A stretch of DNA of 64,000 nt from Chondrus crispus (GCF_000350225.1 NW_005179246.1:1-64000), one strand, 5' to 3'. Positions 1-11,432 are shown, counted from the first letter of the stretch. Notes: generated from the sequence alone by a model not told the origin. Made by a program: numbers and translations.

Positions 1-11
1 CAACGGCCTGA

Positions 12-242
12 GCACGCGCTTCACCCTGCACTCGCCGCCGCGCGCCGCCGCCGCTCGCGGCCCTGTGCCACGCGCTGGTGCACCCTTTGGGCGTGCTAGT
101 CACGGCAGACGTGCTGGTGGACAACGCCGGCACTCCGTTCCACATCCGTCTGTGCGCCAACGACGGCGCGTACACCCGCTTGTGCAACCAGCGCTCCCTG
201 GAAGCCCTGCTCGCGGCGCAGGCAAACGGTAGCAACACGTAG
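12..242 (+). CDS. 3' end of an unidentified gene (partial at window edge)
   Basis: The frame ending at TAG 240-242 reads as ordinary protein for about 60 residues (LCHALVHPLG, VLVTADVLVDNAG, FHIRLCANDG, SLEALLAAQ). Its first residues (12-50) look wrong, while the next frame over the same bases reads sensibly (FTLHSPPRAAA), so a 1-nt shift in the CG repeat near 45-60 is likely, either an assembly error or a real mutation. The gene starts outside the window. I do not recognise the family. Opposite-strand frames here are low-complexity by-products of high GC. Confidence 0.4.
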   Translation, partial: ARASPCTRRRAPPPLAALCHALVHPLGVLVTADVLVDNAGTPFHIRLCANDGAYTRLCNQRSLEALLAAQANGSNT

Positions 243-1076
243 GCGTGGCACCCCGCCCCACACCGCGCAGCCCCGCGCCCGCCAGCTCCGGGCACGCGCA
301 CTGCGAGCTGCCCGCACGCGCCATCTAGCACGTTGCACTCCTCGCGACAGGGATCGAGCGATACAGTTGTACGGGATGTCGATCGAGGAAGACAACAACG
401 CGGAGGCGGTAGAAAAACTTGCGGTGTTGCAGCGGGACAGATCGGATGGCAGTACGCGGGACGAAGGGTGAGTGAGAGCAGTGGAAGGGGGGGCGGGATG
501 AAAACGCAGCGCCGGCCACCACCGCCATGCCGCCAAGGGAGCCCTCCTCCGTAGATGCCTCGAAATGGTAGCGCGATCGGAACTTGGTCCGCCTGCTCAC
601 GTCGCTGTACGCAGCCCAGGGGCCCACGAAATTGTACTCTCAGGGCATAACGAGATAACACGTGTAAACATTATCATAATATATACATTCTGACATAAAA
701 ACTGACCTCACACATCACCAGTATCTTACAGTGCTACTCAGTCTGTTGTCCAGTGTCAAATTTATTTGGCCACGTGTAAATTTGCCCGTCCAGGTGGGAC
801 TTGCTCAGGAGGCGAATGGAGTCCGCATGCTCACGTTCGACGCTGCCCGACGCACTTGAATACTGCTAGCGCTCGTCATCTTCCTTCTCCGCCTCTTCGC
901 CGAACTTATATAGGAGTAAAATGCCCTCGGCATGCGACTATCAAAAAAAAGAGCCAGCTCGAGGGATGCGGCCGGCGCAGATCAAACTGTTTCTATGTAG
1001 CCGCAGTCGTTTGAGTACACGTGTATACGTGGAAACGCATATGTGTACATGCACTCGCGGATGATGAACATGACCC

Positions 1077-2173
1077 ATGCACGCGCGGGCGATGAACATA
1101 ATGATCCATTTCATCGAGCACGAGCAGCAGCGTCTCCAGCCTCACGGCAGGGACGGCCATGCCTTACAAAGGTACTGCAGCCGTCCACTTTGGCTCGTCG
1201 TTCATGCAGACAGACGTCACGGCCGCGCTGCCCGTGCCTGGGACGTCGATAAGGTGTGCGGCTGCGGAACATCTCACGCGGCTCGCAGCCGTCCCTGATA
1301 CTATCCCTTCTGCAGTTCTTGACGATATCATCAACGAAGCTCTAGCTCAATCAACCGCGAAGTCAAGATCACCTTTATGGTGTGATGTCTGTAAGAAGAA
1401 GAGAAGGCCGAAGTCAACTGTGAGGGGTCTTGGAGAGACACTGGATGCAAGCGAGTGGCCGGTCATGCAGGGAGTTTAGGGGATTCGTAGAAGCTCCAAT
1501 GCACTGTATACGCATTCGAATCGTCATTACAAACTGGCAGCTTGCTCTGCAGGAACGGTTTAACGGCACTAGCAAAGTCCTTGGTCTCAGCTTGCGCCTC
1601 CGTTGATGGACAATACCGCCAGCGCAGCCGATGCAGTATGCTCACCGGAAGACACCCACGTCGCCTCGGACCAACTCCAACATTATTTAGATGTACTTCA
1701 ACGTGCAAAAGCATCCGTAAGGCTTGCCGTGTAGCCGTACAGCTTCGATCTTCAGACCAGAGAAATCTGCACTCGTATCGTCAGAAAATGTCTCATGGGC
1801 TACTCTCCGCGACCACGCCGTTGACATGTCCTCAGAAGGAGTCCATTCCTCGGCCATACCGAGTCTGAGAGCGTGTTGACGCCGGACGCGGCCGGCGCAA
1901 GGCGAAACGTCTCGCACTTCCTCCTTGTCCGCGCTCGTGTTAGAAATCCGTGTATCTCAGGCCAACGACCACCGATTCCGAAGGTGTTTGACTTCCGAGG
2001 TCCCTCAGGATATCCCTTGTCCCAAACACGCCAACGAAATCCGCATACGCCCCTATTTTTCTGCCACGGACAGTCAACGGTACGTCGTCCTTGAACAGGA
2101 CGGCGGGCACAGAGGACAGTGCTCGTCGTTAGGAACGGCCCTGAGAACGAAGGTGCATGGCTGGACGCCCTAG
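1077..2173 (+). pseudogene. Decayed or unspliced hypothetical coding region
   Basis: Several short stretches on the + strand in different frames read like protein: 1159-1479 (106 codons, with a WCDVCKKKRRPKS segment), 1606-1734 (42 codons, reading MDNTASAADAVCSPEDTH onward), a stretch near 1750-1878 (SSENVSWATLRDHAVDM) and 1925-2173 (82 codons). No single frame joins them. They could be exons of one gene or remnants of a dead one; I could not place convincing splice sites. No family recognised. Confidence 0.25.
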
Positions 2174-2525
2174 TTCAATTAAAAATATGGGTCAAAGTGC
2201 AGATTTGGGGGCGCCACCCGGCCGAAGTGAAATGTACGTGGGGCGATTTCAATGTGGTGGGGGTTTTTATAGGACGACACTACTAGAAAGTGCTCTGCTA
2301 GTAGGGTGATTTTGGTCTTTGGTGTCCTCTGCATGGGGTGACAATGTCCGTTTTCTAGGGTGACAGAAAAACGATCGTAAAGTCACCTCCGACAAACCCA
2401 TATTCGGGGATGCCACCCCATAAAAACGTATACTATCGTGGCCATTTCGGCAGAGACCTAAATGTTAGAAAAGTCGCCCTAGACGCACATGATTGTTTTA
2501 ATGTCACCCCTATAAAAGCACGCCA
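2174..2525. other. Noncoding stretch
   Basis: No frame looks coding. It contains several GGGTGA/TCACCC-type motifs (around 2215, 2340, 2360, 2410) resembling the GGGTGACCCC termini of the Harbinger element at 16303-22259, but no pair of inverted ends could be defined here. Confidence 0.3.
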
Positions 2526-2714
2526 ATGCACTGTTTCGCGCTGGATAAAGCGCTCTCAAAACTAAAACAATATAGTGTGGCTATAGAGGCCGGCCAGTAC
2601 CCACCACAGTGGCATACGGTGACGCGCGGTCACGCAGCGTTCGTTCTGCCTTCTGAACCCGCCACTTTTCGGCGTCTACGTTCCCCAGCTCCCCCCCCGG
2701 CACATCTCGCCGCA

Positions 2715-2894
2715 ATGCCCTCACCCGCCTTCTTCATCGCCTTGCTCTGCACCTTGCCTCTAGCATGGGGCACCGCGGCCACGTCTCCAAGTGACCCGGA
2801 ACCCAGTCGCACCAAAGAGACCGGCGCCCATCTCACGCGTGTCCACTCAGAACGGAAGTTTGTGCAGATCTCCAGGGAGGTGCAACATTCCTAG
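2715..2894 (+). CDS. Short ORF with a signal-peptide-like N-terminus
   Basis: From the ATG at 2715 the frame gives 59 codons. The first about 20 residues (MPSPAFFIALLCTLPLAWG) have the hydrophobic core and small-residue end of a secretory signal peptide. This ATG is preferred to the upstream in-frame ATG at 2526 because the signal then sits at the N-terminus. The frame closes at 2894, but an overlapping frame (about 2852-3007) reads as better protein (GATFLVFLDTMSWGIDRVM), so either an intron donor or a frameshift is near 2850. Function unknown. Confidence 0.3.
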   Translation: MPSPAFFIALLCTLPLAWGTAATSPSDPEPSRTKETGAHLTRVHSERKFVQISREVQHS

Positions 2895-2996
2895 TATTCT
2901 TGGACACCATGAGCTGGGGGATTGACAGGGTGATGATTGGTAATGGCCGACAAGGGGCAAGCGGTCACAAATGCAAGACGGCGTTTTGTACGCTGC

Positions 2997-3790
2997 CGCC
3001 AAATTGACAGGCGGTGACGAAAGTTTCTGGCCTATCGATGCCAATTCGATTACACTATCCCTTCACACGATGTAGGCTCTATTCAACGCGATAGATGACG
3101 GTACCAACGACTTGCCGCGCAAGAAAAAGTTTTTGCAAGAGATGTTCCGTCGACTGTATGCGTGGATGATGGCCCATCGCGGTGTGCCGATACTCATCGG
3201 TGGTATTGGGGCACGCAGACAAATCACTGGATCAAGAAGGTTTGAGGTGCATCAGTATGTCCCAAACCTCGTGCGCAGCAACGACGATTCATGCGTGTCG
3301 GCTGCGCTGTCCAACGGCACTTGTGCGCTATATGGTACCACAGGAGGAACAAGCATCGACAAGTACCTTCGGAAGCATCCGATGAAGATCAAAACACTCA
3401 AGCAACTCTTTTCTCTGGTTCACCAAATTCCCGCTCAACTATCAGTGCGCCGAGTTCCTAAAGCTGAGAAGAAGGCGTTCGATGCAAATCCTTTCAAGTG
3501 GCTTGCGCACCATAATCAAGGCGTGTGAATGGTCCGAATAGTGGAACACGGAATTGTAGATCATTGCGTTGCACTGGACTGCAACCGTGGTATTGTCCAT
3601 GATAGCGCTTCAAGGTATCCGTCCGCATTAACCGAAGATGTGCTTCGTCTCCTTGGCGGAGATGAAGCAAAGAATTTGCCTGTGGCTGAAGTGAGGGAGC
3701 TACTTAAAGTCCCTGTAAATTCCAAGAAGCCCTCACGCTGCTCGTGTTCATCCCCCGCCCCTTTCGCTCCTTCTTCGCCAGCTTGAAGTA
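2997..3790 (+). pseudogene. Papain-fold (cysteine peptidase-like) domain, broken by two stops
   Basis: One frame runs from about 2997 to 3786 interrupted only by TAG at 3073-3075 and TGA at 3526-3528. Visible landmarks are DDSCVSAALSNG (candidate catalytic Cys) and, about 100 residues later, DHCVALDCNRGIVHDSA followed by LLGGDE. Cys, then His in an H-x-x-x-L-D context, then Asp/Ser matches the order of papain-like peptidase folds, but the family is inferred from spacing alone. The second stop follows HHNQGV and precedes MVRIVEHG with no break in sense, so it probably replaces Trp. A basic stretch PRKKKFLQEMFRRL precedes the domain. Confidence 0.4.
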
Positions 3791-4238
3791 CTCGGGCGTC
3801 GAGCAGGGGAGGCTACATGCGTGGGTGCGCAAGTTGGAAGAGAGGGAGAGAAGGGTCGGCCAGGCGGAGGAAGCAGAGAAGGACCGCGTTGCCGAACGGG
3901 TTGCTACCGTCGCGAGGAGGGAGCTGCTCATGGCGGAGAAGGAAAGGCGCTTGGACGCGTCGATGCAGGAGAGGGAAATGGCTTTGGAAAGGAGGGAAGA
4001 CGTGGTCAACAGGTTGACAGAGGGCGCAGAAAGGGAACGCGCAGAGACTATGCTCGCCATCGAGACGGAGAAGACCAGGTTTTGGGCACATCAGCAGAAG
4101 CTTAGCGCCGTCGTTGCTACCAAGACTCAGGTATTGATTGGAGAGCAGGGCAGCCTCCGGGACGAGCTTGAGGCGGAGGCGGAGGCCGCGAAGAAGACTT
4201 TGAGGGAGATGAGTGAGACTGTTGTTGCCATGGTATGA
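3744..4238 (+). CDS. Coiled-coil protein fragment
   Basis: A 164-codon frame rich in Glu, Arg, Ala and Lys with heptad-like spacing from about residue 25 to the end (RKLEERERRVGQAEEAEKD, ERRLDASMQEREMALERRE). It predicts a long charged coiled coil and nothing else. The ATG at 3744 overlaps the end of the preceding frame, so the true start is unclear; it may be the C-terminal part of a transposon or host protein. The antisense frames over 3704-4091 are shadows of this composition. Confidence 0.4.
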   Translation: MFIPRPFRSFFASLKYSGVEQGRLHAWVRKLEERERRVGQAEEAEKDRVAERVATVARRELLMAEKERRLDASMQEREMALERREDVVNRLTEGAERERAETMLAIETEKTRFWAHQQKLSAVVATKTQVLIGEQGSLRDELEAEAEAAKKTLREMSETVVAMV

Positions 4239-5550
4239 GCTCTTCTGCTACATTAACAGAATGGTAGCTCAACCTTATACCAAGTAACAAGAGTTCGATC
4301 CTCGAAACGTCGATCCTCCTGGGTCCAGTACTCACTACCATACGTATTTCGGAAATCGGTGTACGTCGAAACCCGTGAAAGTGAGGTGCTTCCTACCGGT
4401 TTCGTTCATGAGCTGAAGTCGTAGTTGGGATCAGTGAGGAACCCATCGGGGGATGGGTTGGATTTCACAACCCCGGTGAGCCCAGATCCGCCGACGATGC
4501 CTTTTGGTAACTACGCCCCGCCAACCTCGTGAACAGCTAATACGAGCGCTGTTACACCTCCACCACCATTCTGAAGGCAGAAGAACAAATCTGAGCATGT
4601 CCCAGTACAATTCCAGCTTGATGATGTGAAATAGTTTGCACTCGCGGGTCCAAGACTGGTCTGACCACAAACCCAGGGCTGAACGTCATCGTCTCCGAGT
4701 GCTGTGACTTCGATGTCAATAATTTTATAGCAAACATTGAAGCATGAACATCCAGCTCCTGGAAACCATTCCCCCCGTGGAGAAAGGGTTTGGCCTGAAG
4801 AGCAAGAGGAGAGGCACCCCGTTTGGTCCCGCTGACAAGGAGAGAGACCCGCCGCGACCGCCTTTTTTTACCTGCTTGCGTCAATTTTCCTTTTCGCTTT
4901 TCGTCCGCTTGTTCATGACATCCTACGTTGTATAGTATGTCCGTGCTAGAGCAGGACGATTCTTGTCGCCATGACAAATGATGCGTCGCTATCAAGCATC
5001 TGGGCAAGTCTCTCGCTATTTAATGCGCATATTGCCGCATTCGCGTCACCGCCTTCTCGAGTTCTATACAGCGCCACCTCATCTCGACCTCATCACTTGC
5101 TTGTCTACTTTCAAAATTTTGTTTGGCGGTCGTGTCAAGGACTCTGTCTTTTTCAGCCTCGCATTGGACAAATTAACCTCATGCACCTCGGATGCGTCGC
5201 CCAACTGTACCAGATTGATCGTTTTTCACCCGGGCATGCCTGATTGTTTTCGTGCACAGCCTCTGCTGCCGCGCCTGCAGCAGCCCACGTCTTCCGTGTC
5301 GCAACCAAAACGCGTCGCGGCACCTCATTTTCCAAGAGCCGCGCCAAACACCGTTCCAATACCTAGATTTTGAATGTGATCGTACGACTTGCCGTGTGTT
5401 TTGTGCGTTGTGGTCGCTCTAATTCTCTCTAGTTTTGGTAAAAGGTTCTTCAACCTTTTGTCGTACCGCTCAAAAAATAACTCGCGTGCACTCGTCCCGC
5501 GCACTCGTTGACACCATTTTGACTCTCCATTTTGCAAACGCGACCATCGG
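4239..5550. other. Mostly featureless DNA with weak open frames
   Basis: The longest frames are 4552-5007 (-, 151 codons) and 4978-5373 (+, 131 codons). Neither shows a recognisable domain or protein-like composition throughout, and they overlap other frames. Nothing else supported. Confidence 0.2.
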
Positions 5551-5620
5551 CTCTATTCAGAGTAGGCTTGGTAGTAGAGAGTATCTATTCAGAGTAGGCT
5601 TGGTAGTAGAGAGTAAAGTA
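5551..5620. repeat. Two-copy tandem repeat of about 34 bp
   Basis: The unit TATTCAGAGTAGGCTTGG plus TAGTAGAGAGTA occurs twice head to tail with no visible mismatch. A recent slippage duplication in noncoding sequence. Confidence 0.7.
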
Positions 5621-5714
5621 ACAGAGAAAAAGGGCCTCTGAGACTACGTCACGAATCTGAAATGTTTGATAATGTAACCAAGGACCTGAGTTACTACCAA
5701 GTAGGGATGTATGC

Positions 5715-5918
5715 ATGAATAGGGCTAGCGACACGGCGCCGACGGGGCACACGCTGAGGTTCCTCGCGTTCCCGGACTTTTTGGACAAGTTCTTGACGCA
5801 AGCCCTTGCGCTGAGGGGGAGACTGAATAGTGCAAAGGGGCTGATTGGGAACGTGACCAATGATGTTTCGTGGCCTGTTTGGTTAGCACGACATGCATGT
5901 CGTGCGAGCGACAACTAG
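5715..5918 (+). CDS. Short unidentified ORF
   Basis: 67 codons; the middle (FLAFPDFLDKFLTQALALRG, LIGNVTNDV) reads as amphipathic protein, the end does not. Possibly an exon or relic. No family recognised. Confidence 0.15.
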   Translation: MNRASDTAPTGHTLRFLAFPDFLDKFLTQALALRGRLNSAKGLIGNVTNDVSWPVWLARHACRASDN

Positions 5919-6239
5919 GTAAACTTTATCCTCTGTGATGGCATTTTGGAAGCGGATGCAACGCAAAATACGACTAGAACAGTCGCAGGCGTCAGACGTT
6001 CTGGAGTGATTGTGAAATTTAGATTCGAGAGAAGGATGAGAATCAATGATTAGAGTGTTTCGAAAGGGTAACGTGTTGTCAGTGCGGTCCTTGGCGCGGT
6101 CCGTGGTGTGTTCTCATATGTACAGTACAGCTGGAGCATGACGGGCGTGTTGAAAAACATCCGATACACGAAGAAAACGTTTGCTCGGTTACAATTTCCC
6201 CCAATCTTCTAAATGGTTGCCTACGTATTGTAATTGGGT

Positions 6240-6746
6240 TTACAAAGGGCCCGCCTTATCAACACACTTCTTCATATAATCCTTTGAACAGAACAGCCAT
6301 GCTTTGTTCAAATCAGAGCACGGAGTTTTGATATAGTCTTGTAAAGCTTTTTTAAAAATGCTCAATAGGGTTGAATGTTCTCTTTGGTCATGTGGTAGTG
6401 CACAGCTAGAATAAATTGGATGATTGCGTTCAATCAGCTTTGCGCGCAAGGATCTTGTGACACTGCACAGTATTGCGGAAAATCGACATTTCGATCTACA
6501 TAAGGAAGAGAACGTCGCCATGGTACTTACGATTTTGCAACACTCGAACCAGATAAGGTCACCACCATTAGATATATACATTACCCAAGGGTACTGAATA
6601 TCTCTGCCAACTGCAATGCATACTGTGCATACGAAACCCATACCCCTGTTGTTATGAATATCGACTCTAGAAGTAGAGAAGGGCGTTGACGGTGATTCGT
6701 GGATTATACTATGGTTTCTACCGCTGTTAGCCCTGCAAAATAGCAC
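6240..6746 (-). CDS. Unidentified 168-codon ORF
   Basis: This is the longest open frame in the otherwise empty 5.9-7.8 kb stretch. Its second half (IFKKALQDYIKTPCSDLNK, SKDYMKKCVDK) looks like soluble protein with spaced Cys; the first half does not. No domain recognised and no neighbour suggests a role. It may be spurious. Confidence 0.2.
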   Translation of the reverse strand: MLFCRANSGRNHSIIHESPSTPFSTSRVDIHNNRGMGFVCTVCIAVGRDIQYPWVMYISNGGDLIWFECCKIVSTMATFSSLCRSKCRFSAILCSVTRSLRAKLIERNHPIYSSCALPHDQREHSTLLSIFKKALQDYIKTPCSDLNKAWLFCSKDYMKKCVDKAGPL

Positions 6747-7841
6747 CCGAGAGCCCGAGTTATGTTATTGTTTTGCGTGAGCCTTCCTTTTGAAACTTCG
6801 TTTCAAACTACTGCTCAACAGATGCTTCAATGTGGTTCGCTATACGACCTGCACTTTAATAGAAACAAATGCATGCTGGCGTTGAACAAGGGCTTGACTA
6901 GCATCGATTGCTTCAAATTATAGTTTCATAGACACCTTGAAGAACGAATGGCAAGAATGATCTTGTAGAGTCAGATTACTGCAGTTTCATACATAGGCCG
7001 GCCATCAGGCACTGCTTTTGATGACTGAAAAGGGCCTAGGTGTCGCTGTTAGCTGTGAGAATGGTTCTTCATCTGCTGATGGGCGTTGGACAAAACAAAA
7101 CCCAAGCTGTCAAAGAAGATGAAACACAAATTGTAGTGTCTGGGTTCATTAGAGACGCAAGACAGTAAATGCCTCAAAAACTACATTCCCAGGTGACTGA
7201 ATTCATCTGTACTACCAGGCACTCCCATCCCGAGAGGGTCCGGAGAGGTTTTGCAGACGAATACAGTGATTGGTATCCTTCTACTACTTTACCTCTAGCT
7301 CTATAGAGATTACGAGAACAGCGACCGAATCCCAATTAAAATACTACTGTGTATATTGATGATCATGCCTGGTACAGGATTGGCACTAAGTCGTACTGCA
7401 ATACCAATGTCGATACAGTACTGGCATGGAGGAAAAACCACTCATCATTGCGGACGGAAACGGATTTCGCTAGTGGAAACTGATAGATTAGAGCATCCTC
7501 ATAGGTCGAGGACTTGTTCTACAGACTTCGTCGGATTTGTTCCTATCTCAAGTCTATCACTGCTCCGATCTGCACCGTATTCATGCGTTCTCGCCTTCGC
7601 AGCCTCAGATCTACAGCTGTTGACTTCGCCCTGGGACGCTTCTTTTTGCATGGGAACCGAAGTGCCGCGCAGGCCGATGACCGTGCTCGATTGGTGCTGT
7701 TTGAACCGTTGCCACGGCCGAGGTGGCGGTGGGCCTCGGCAAGCAAGCGATGGGCGCGATGGGCGGAGGCGCGGGGGCGCGGCGAGGGGCGGCGCGGGCT
7801 GGCACGGGGCGTGTCGGATATGTGACGTAAATGTGGGCCTC

Positions 7842-7984
7842 TGTAATGATAACCATACTTGCACACACGTGCACACATAATACACGGCTCACAACGCCGC
7901 ACTGACGACGGCGCTAGGTCGCTAGTCCTAAGAGAATGAGTGAGAGTGAGGGAAGTATATGAGAGTCATCGTCTCGTCACCACA
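7842..7984 (+). repeat. 5' LTR of copia element 1
   Basis: 143 bp, TGTAATGATAACCATA to CGTCACCACA. It directly abuts the GCCTC target duplication on its left and the primer-binding site on its right. Confidence 0.95.
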
Positions 7985-7998
7985 GGTTATGGACCCTA
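7985..7998 (+). promoter_or_regulatory. Primer-binding site matching the anticodon arm of initiator tRNA-Met
   Basis: The LTR is followed immediately by GGTTATGGACCCTA. Its complement (TAGGGTCCATAACC) matches the anticodon stem-loop of eukaryotic initiator tRNA-Met, with the CAT anticodon inside, rather than a tRNA 3' end. Drosophila copia is known to prime from such a half-tRNA. The same 14 bases follow the 5' LTR of copia element 2. The ATG inside it (7989) may also be the gag start. Confidence 0.75.
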
Positions 7999-8927
7999 CG
8001 CAAAAACCACTGCAGATCGATCAACAAAAAAAGGTGCAACAACCCCGACGATCAACCAGGCAGCGACACAAGCCACCAACACAAGCCACCCAACCTGGCA
8101 GCCTGGAATATCGCCCTGCAAACCCCACAACACCCACATCACAACTCAAGAGCTGCCCTCCTCCGCCCCCGCCCGCAGACAACGGCACCAACCCCACAAC
8201 CATGGCAGGAGAAGACCACAACGACAACCGGTTCCATGGACGACTGCCAACCCTCGAGTCCAATGGGGACAACTTCCCCATATGGAAGCAAGCGCTAATA
8301 GACATGGCACTGATCAATGACATGGAAAGCCTGCTGAACCATGCCTACCCTACACCCGATCAAGGTAGCCCCATGTACGCCAAGTACAGGAGACAGAGTG
8401 CAATACTCCCCATGGCCATCAAAAACTCACTGCCTGCAGACTTCGCAGCAACAGCGGACATGGAACTGGGCGCTTCCCCGCTTGAAATCACACAAGTCAT
8501 CACCGAACACTTCACTGACAGCACGAATACAGCTCACCTAAAGTTAAAACAAGAATCGACTAACACAAAGCCTACACCCAGCATCACACTTGATGAATAC
8601 ATGACCAAGCACAGAGCGATACACACAAGAATGAAGCTAGCCCAATACCCCAACATCACAACTGGAGAAGAAGTAACTGTTCACTTCATAATCCAAGGCC
8701 TAGCATCACATCCCACATACAAACACTTGCAAGATATGTGGATCGAAACGGACACTGTGCCCAACACAATTCAAAACATCGGGCAACGCCTCAAAGCGGT
8801 GCACGCAAGGAGCTTGGAAAAAGTCAGCCAAAAACCGGAACAGCCACACGGCACCCAACCCCAAGCACCGAAACGCCCCCGCGGACGAACAACTAGATGG
8901 AGAGGGGCCACACGACCCAAATGGTAA
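7989..8927 (+). CDS. Copia element 1 gag
   Basis: One open frame to TAA 8925-8927, in the same frame as the following pol segment. I place the start at the ATG at 7989 (MDPTQKPLQID), because the upstream in-frame ATG at 7959 lies inside the LTR. After a Pro/Gln-rich N-terminus comes a UBN2-like capsid region (FHGRLPTLESNGDNFPIWKQ, LDEYMTKHRAIHTRMK). The C-terminus is basic (KRPRGRTTRWRG) with no CCHC zinc knuckle. The stop follows TRPKW, and the frame continues open behind it. Confidence 0.8.
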   Translation: MDPTQKPLQIDQQKKVQQPRRSTRQRHKPPTQATQPGSLEYRPANPTTPTSQLKSCPPPPPPADNGTNPTTMAGEDHNDNRFHGRLPTLESNGDNFPIWKQALIDMALINDMESLLNHAYPTPDQGSPMYAKYRRQSAILPMAIKNSLPADFAATADMELGASPLEITQVITEHFTDSTNTAHLKLKQESTNTKPTPSITLDEYMTKHRAIHTRMKLAQYPNITTGEEVTVHFIIQGLASHPTYKHLQDMWIETDTVPNTIQNIGQRLKAVHARSLEKVSQKPEQPHGTQPQAPKRPRGRTTRWRGATRPKW

Positions 8928-8963
8928 CGAACATACTGGAACCCAGTACCGCCCGCACCGTAT

Positions 8964-9989
8964 ATGCTACCATACCCCCAGTTCATGACACAGCAGCCAC
9001 CAAACCAAAAATGGACCAAAGAGAGAGGCATGAAAAAGAAGCAAACACACGGTTACACAGCAAACCTCCACGAGGAGAAAACAGAGGCAGAACACATGTA
9101 CGACGAACAGGGAGACACAAACTGCCACGACATGGACGGTAGGAAATTTGCACTCTACTCGGGAGCCCACCCCTCCCACATCCGCAAACCAACAAAAGGC
9201 ATGAAACCCCTGACCAGAAAAATCCGCACTAACACGGCAACATCAACAACCATCCCTGCGACGCACTACGGTACTCTTCAGATACAGGCGACGAGCAACA
9301 AATGGCTTAAGCTACCCACCATTGCCAACCCACATATCAAGACCAACCTATTGTCAGTCCATGACATAGCCAAGCAATGGGGAGCTGTGATATTCTACCC
9401 CCACACACCCCGTGTACTTGACATGAACCACAGTCCACCAAAAGTAGTAGCCACAGCACCATTTCGCCAAGGCTTATACACGCTCAACGTGGCCAATCCT
9501 CAACCACAAGCAACCACAGTTAGAGCAATCCCGCAGCGACGCAAAGCAGCTCGCAAGACACCACAAACACGCGCAACCACCACAAGACGGGGATCCCCCG
9601 CCCACAAATCAAAATCTCAGCCAAGATTACAAACCCCGAACGCGCATAAAAAATTTGCCCCCATGCACAAGCAGCACAACCCCGCCCCCCCACCCCCTGA
9701 CACTGTCAATGCGCGCACGCAGCACGAACACCACCATTGGCACATGGTATTCAATCATGTGCGACCATCCACCATACAACAAATGGCTAGGAGGAAACTA
9801 ATACCGAACCTCCCAGCCTCACTGGCCAACACCCCCCTAGAATCACGTGCACAAGCTGTGCAGCAGCTAAAATCCTACCAGCACAACACAAACGGAAAGA
9901 TCACAACTATGGCACAGAAGAAGCACTCAGTAATGACATCTGCAGCCCTTTCCCCACCCCATCACGGCAAGGAAACAAATATTTCGTGA
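8964..9989 (+). pseudogene. Copia element 1 protease / GAG-pre-integrase segment
   Basis: Same frame as gag. The early part resembles the protease flank (GTLQIQATSNKWLKLPTI, IKTNLLSVHDIAKQWG, the region usually after the DSGA active site), but I cannot see a clear D-S-G-A. At about residue 250 the HHHWHMVFNHVRPSTIQQMA segment is the H-x-H GAG-pre-integrase zinc finger. The reading shifts frame near 9905: the integrase start (NDICSPFPTPSRQGNKYF) is in the next frame. Confidence 0.7.
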
Positions 9990-10369
9990 CAATAATTGAC
10001 ACAAACTCACGGTATCTCATACTCACCTTCCTCAAAACAAGGGATGAAACCGCAAACCAAATGGACAACGTCCTAAAGCACATGCAACAGCAAAAACCCC
10101 ACACATCAAGGAGAGTACACACAGATAACGCGAAAGAGTATCTATCGCCAATGACAAAAACAGTATACAGCACAAATGGTGTACAACACACGACCACTGT
10201 ACAGTATTCACCACAGGAAAATGTCATAGCTGAACGCATCAATAGAACTATACTCAACGCAGCACGCGCTGCATTACACCACAGTGGACTCCCCACCGAT
10301 CACTGGGAAGATGCAATCAAGGATGCAGCATTCAAGTACAATAACACGCTCCACCTCGGCATCGGATAA
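9908..10369 (+). pseudogene. Copia element 1 integrase core
   Basis: The DDE triad is visible: first Asp in SNDICSPF, second in VHTDNAKEY, Glu in SPQENVIAERINRT. The frame ends at TAA 10367-10369 inside HLGIG/IPSTVWLGYKP, where sense continues, so the stop is a mutation. The C-terminal GKP-type segment follows to about 10450. Confidence 0.85.
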
Positions 10370-11432
10370 ATCCCATCCACAGTCTGGCTCGGATACAAGC
10401 CGCAAGTACCACAATACCTAATCTTCGGGCAGTTAGGCCATATCCCCAATATCATGGGCAAAACAAAAATGCACAAGCTGCAGAAAAGAGCCCTCACGGT
10501 AAGATACCTGTATGCAACTGACCAGAAACACATCATGGTCATGAGCACAGAGGACAACACAACCAGACGTGTCAGAACAGTGGATTTCAACATCTACCAC
10601 AGAGACCGCGACCCCAACAACCAAAGTTACGCGGCATTCAGGGCATTCACACCCAAGCCAACACCTTCGAAAATAGCCAACACCACCCCTGCCCCCATGC
10701 ATCACGGGCAAGCCAAAAATTACCCGGATGCAAAACAGTGGGCGCAAGCTCACAACACAGAGCTCAGAAACCTTGACCAAAACAAGGTCATCACGTGGCT
10801 CCCCCACCACAAAATTCCCACAGCGGCTAAACCCATCCCGCTAACGATGGGGTACCGCTATAAGAGAAACGGCAAAGGGGAGATCACAGAACGAAAAGCA
10901 AGGTGCTCAGCAAGAGGAGACAAAATGCTCCCCAATGTCCACTTTGACCCCGAAAAAAACCACGACGTACATGGCTGACAAAACCACGGTACGACTCCTA
11001 TTCGCTATAGCAGCAGCGTTTAACATGCACATAGCCCACATAGACATAAAAGCCGCATACCTGCACGAAAAGTTTGAACACTCAGGCAGCGAGCAAGTGT
11101 ATGTCCGCCAACACCCAAGGTTCGACGGCACGTACACTCATGAACACAAGGTGGGCAAGCTCAACAAGAACATATACGGCACACCGGGAGCGGGACACAC
11201 CTATCTCAACGCTGTATTCAAACTACTCAAAAAGAACAAGTTCATCCAATCTGAAGATGTGATGTGCCTCTTCCACAAAAAAGACAAAAACCACACAATA
11301 ATAATCTCCATCAGCATGGATGATTTTACAATCATAAGCACATCACAAAAACTACAGAAAGAGTTTGCCGCGATCCTGGCCACGGCCTATAACATCAAAC
11401 AGCTGGGCGAACCAAGCCAGCTCCTAGGCTGA
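10370..11432 (+). pseudogene. Copia element 1 integrase C-terminus and reverse transcriptase
   Basis: One frame to 10978, then a +1 shift at a run of seven A near 10962, after which 10935-11432 continues the RT. Landmarks: HIDIKAAYLH (RT motif A Asp), NIYGTPGAGHTY (the Y-G-x-x-x-A motif) and SISMDDFTIIS, where the usual YVDD is MDDF. The frame stops at TGA 11430-11432 in QLLG/TVKRM, a position normally Trp. Confidence 0.85.

Noticed and set aside
96-627. Minus-strand frames of 74-146 codons
   Set aside because: GC-rich shadow frames with Arg/Ala/Pro bias; the + frame ending at 242 reads better as protein.
4255-4325. tRNA-like stretch (GGTAGCTCAACC ... GAGTTCGATCCTC)
   Set aside because: It has loose A- and B-box resemblance, but no acceptor stem or anticodon arm can be paired around it.
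7499-7902. Overlapping frames of about 93-174 codons on both strands just before copia element 1
   Set aside because: All are open because of GC-rich, CpG-rich sequence, and several run into the LTR; no protein-like pattern.
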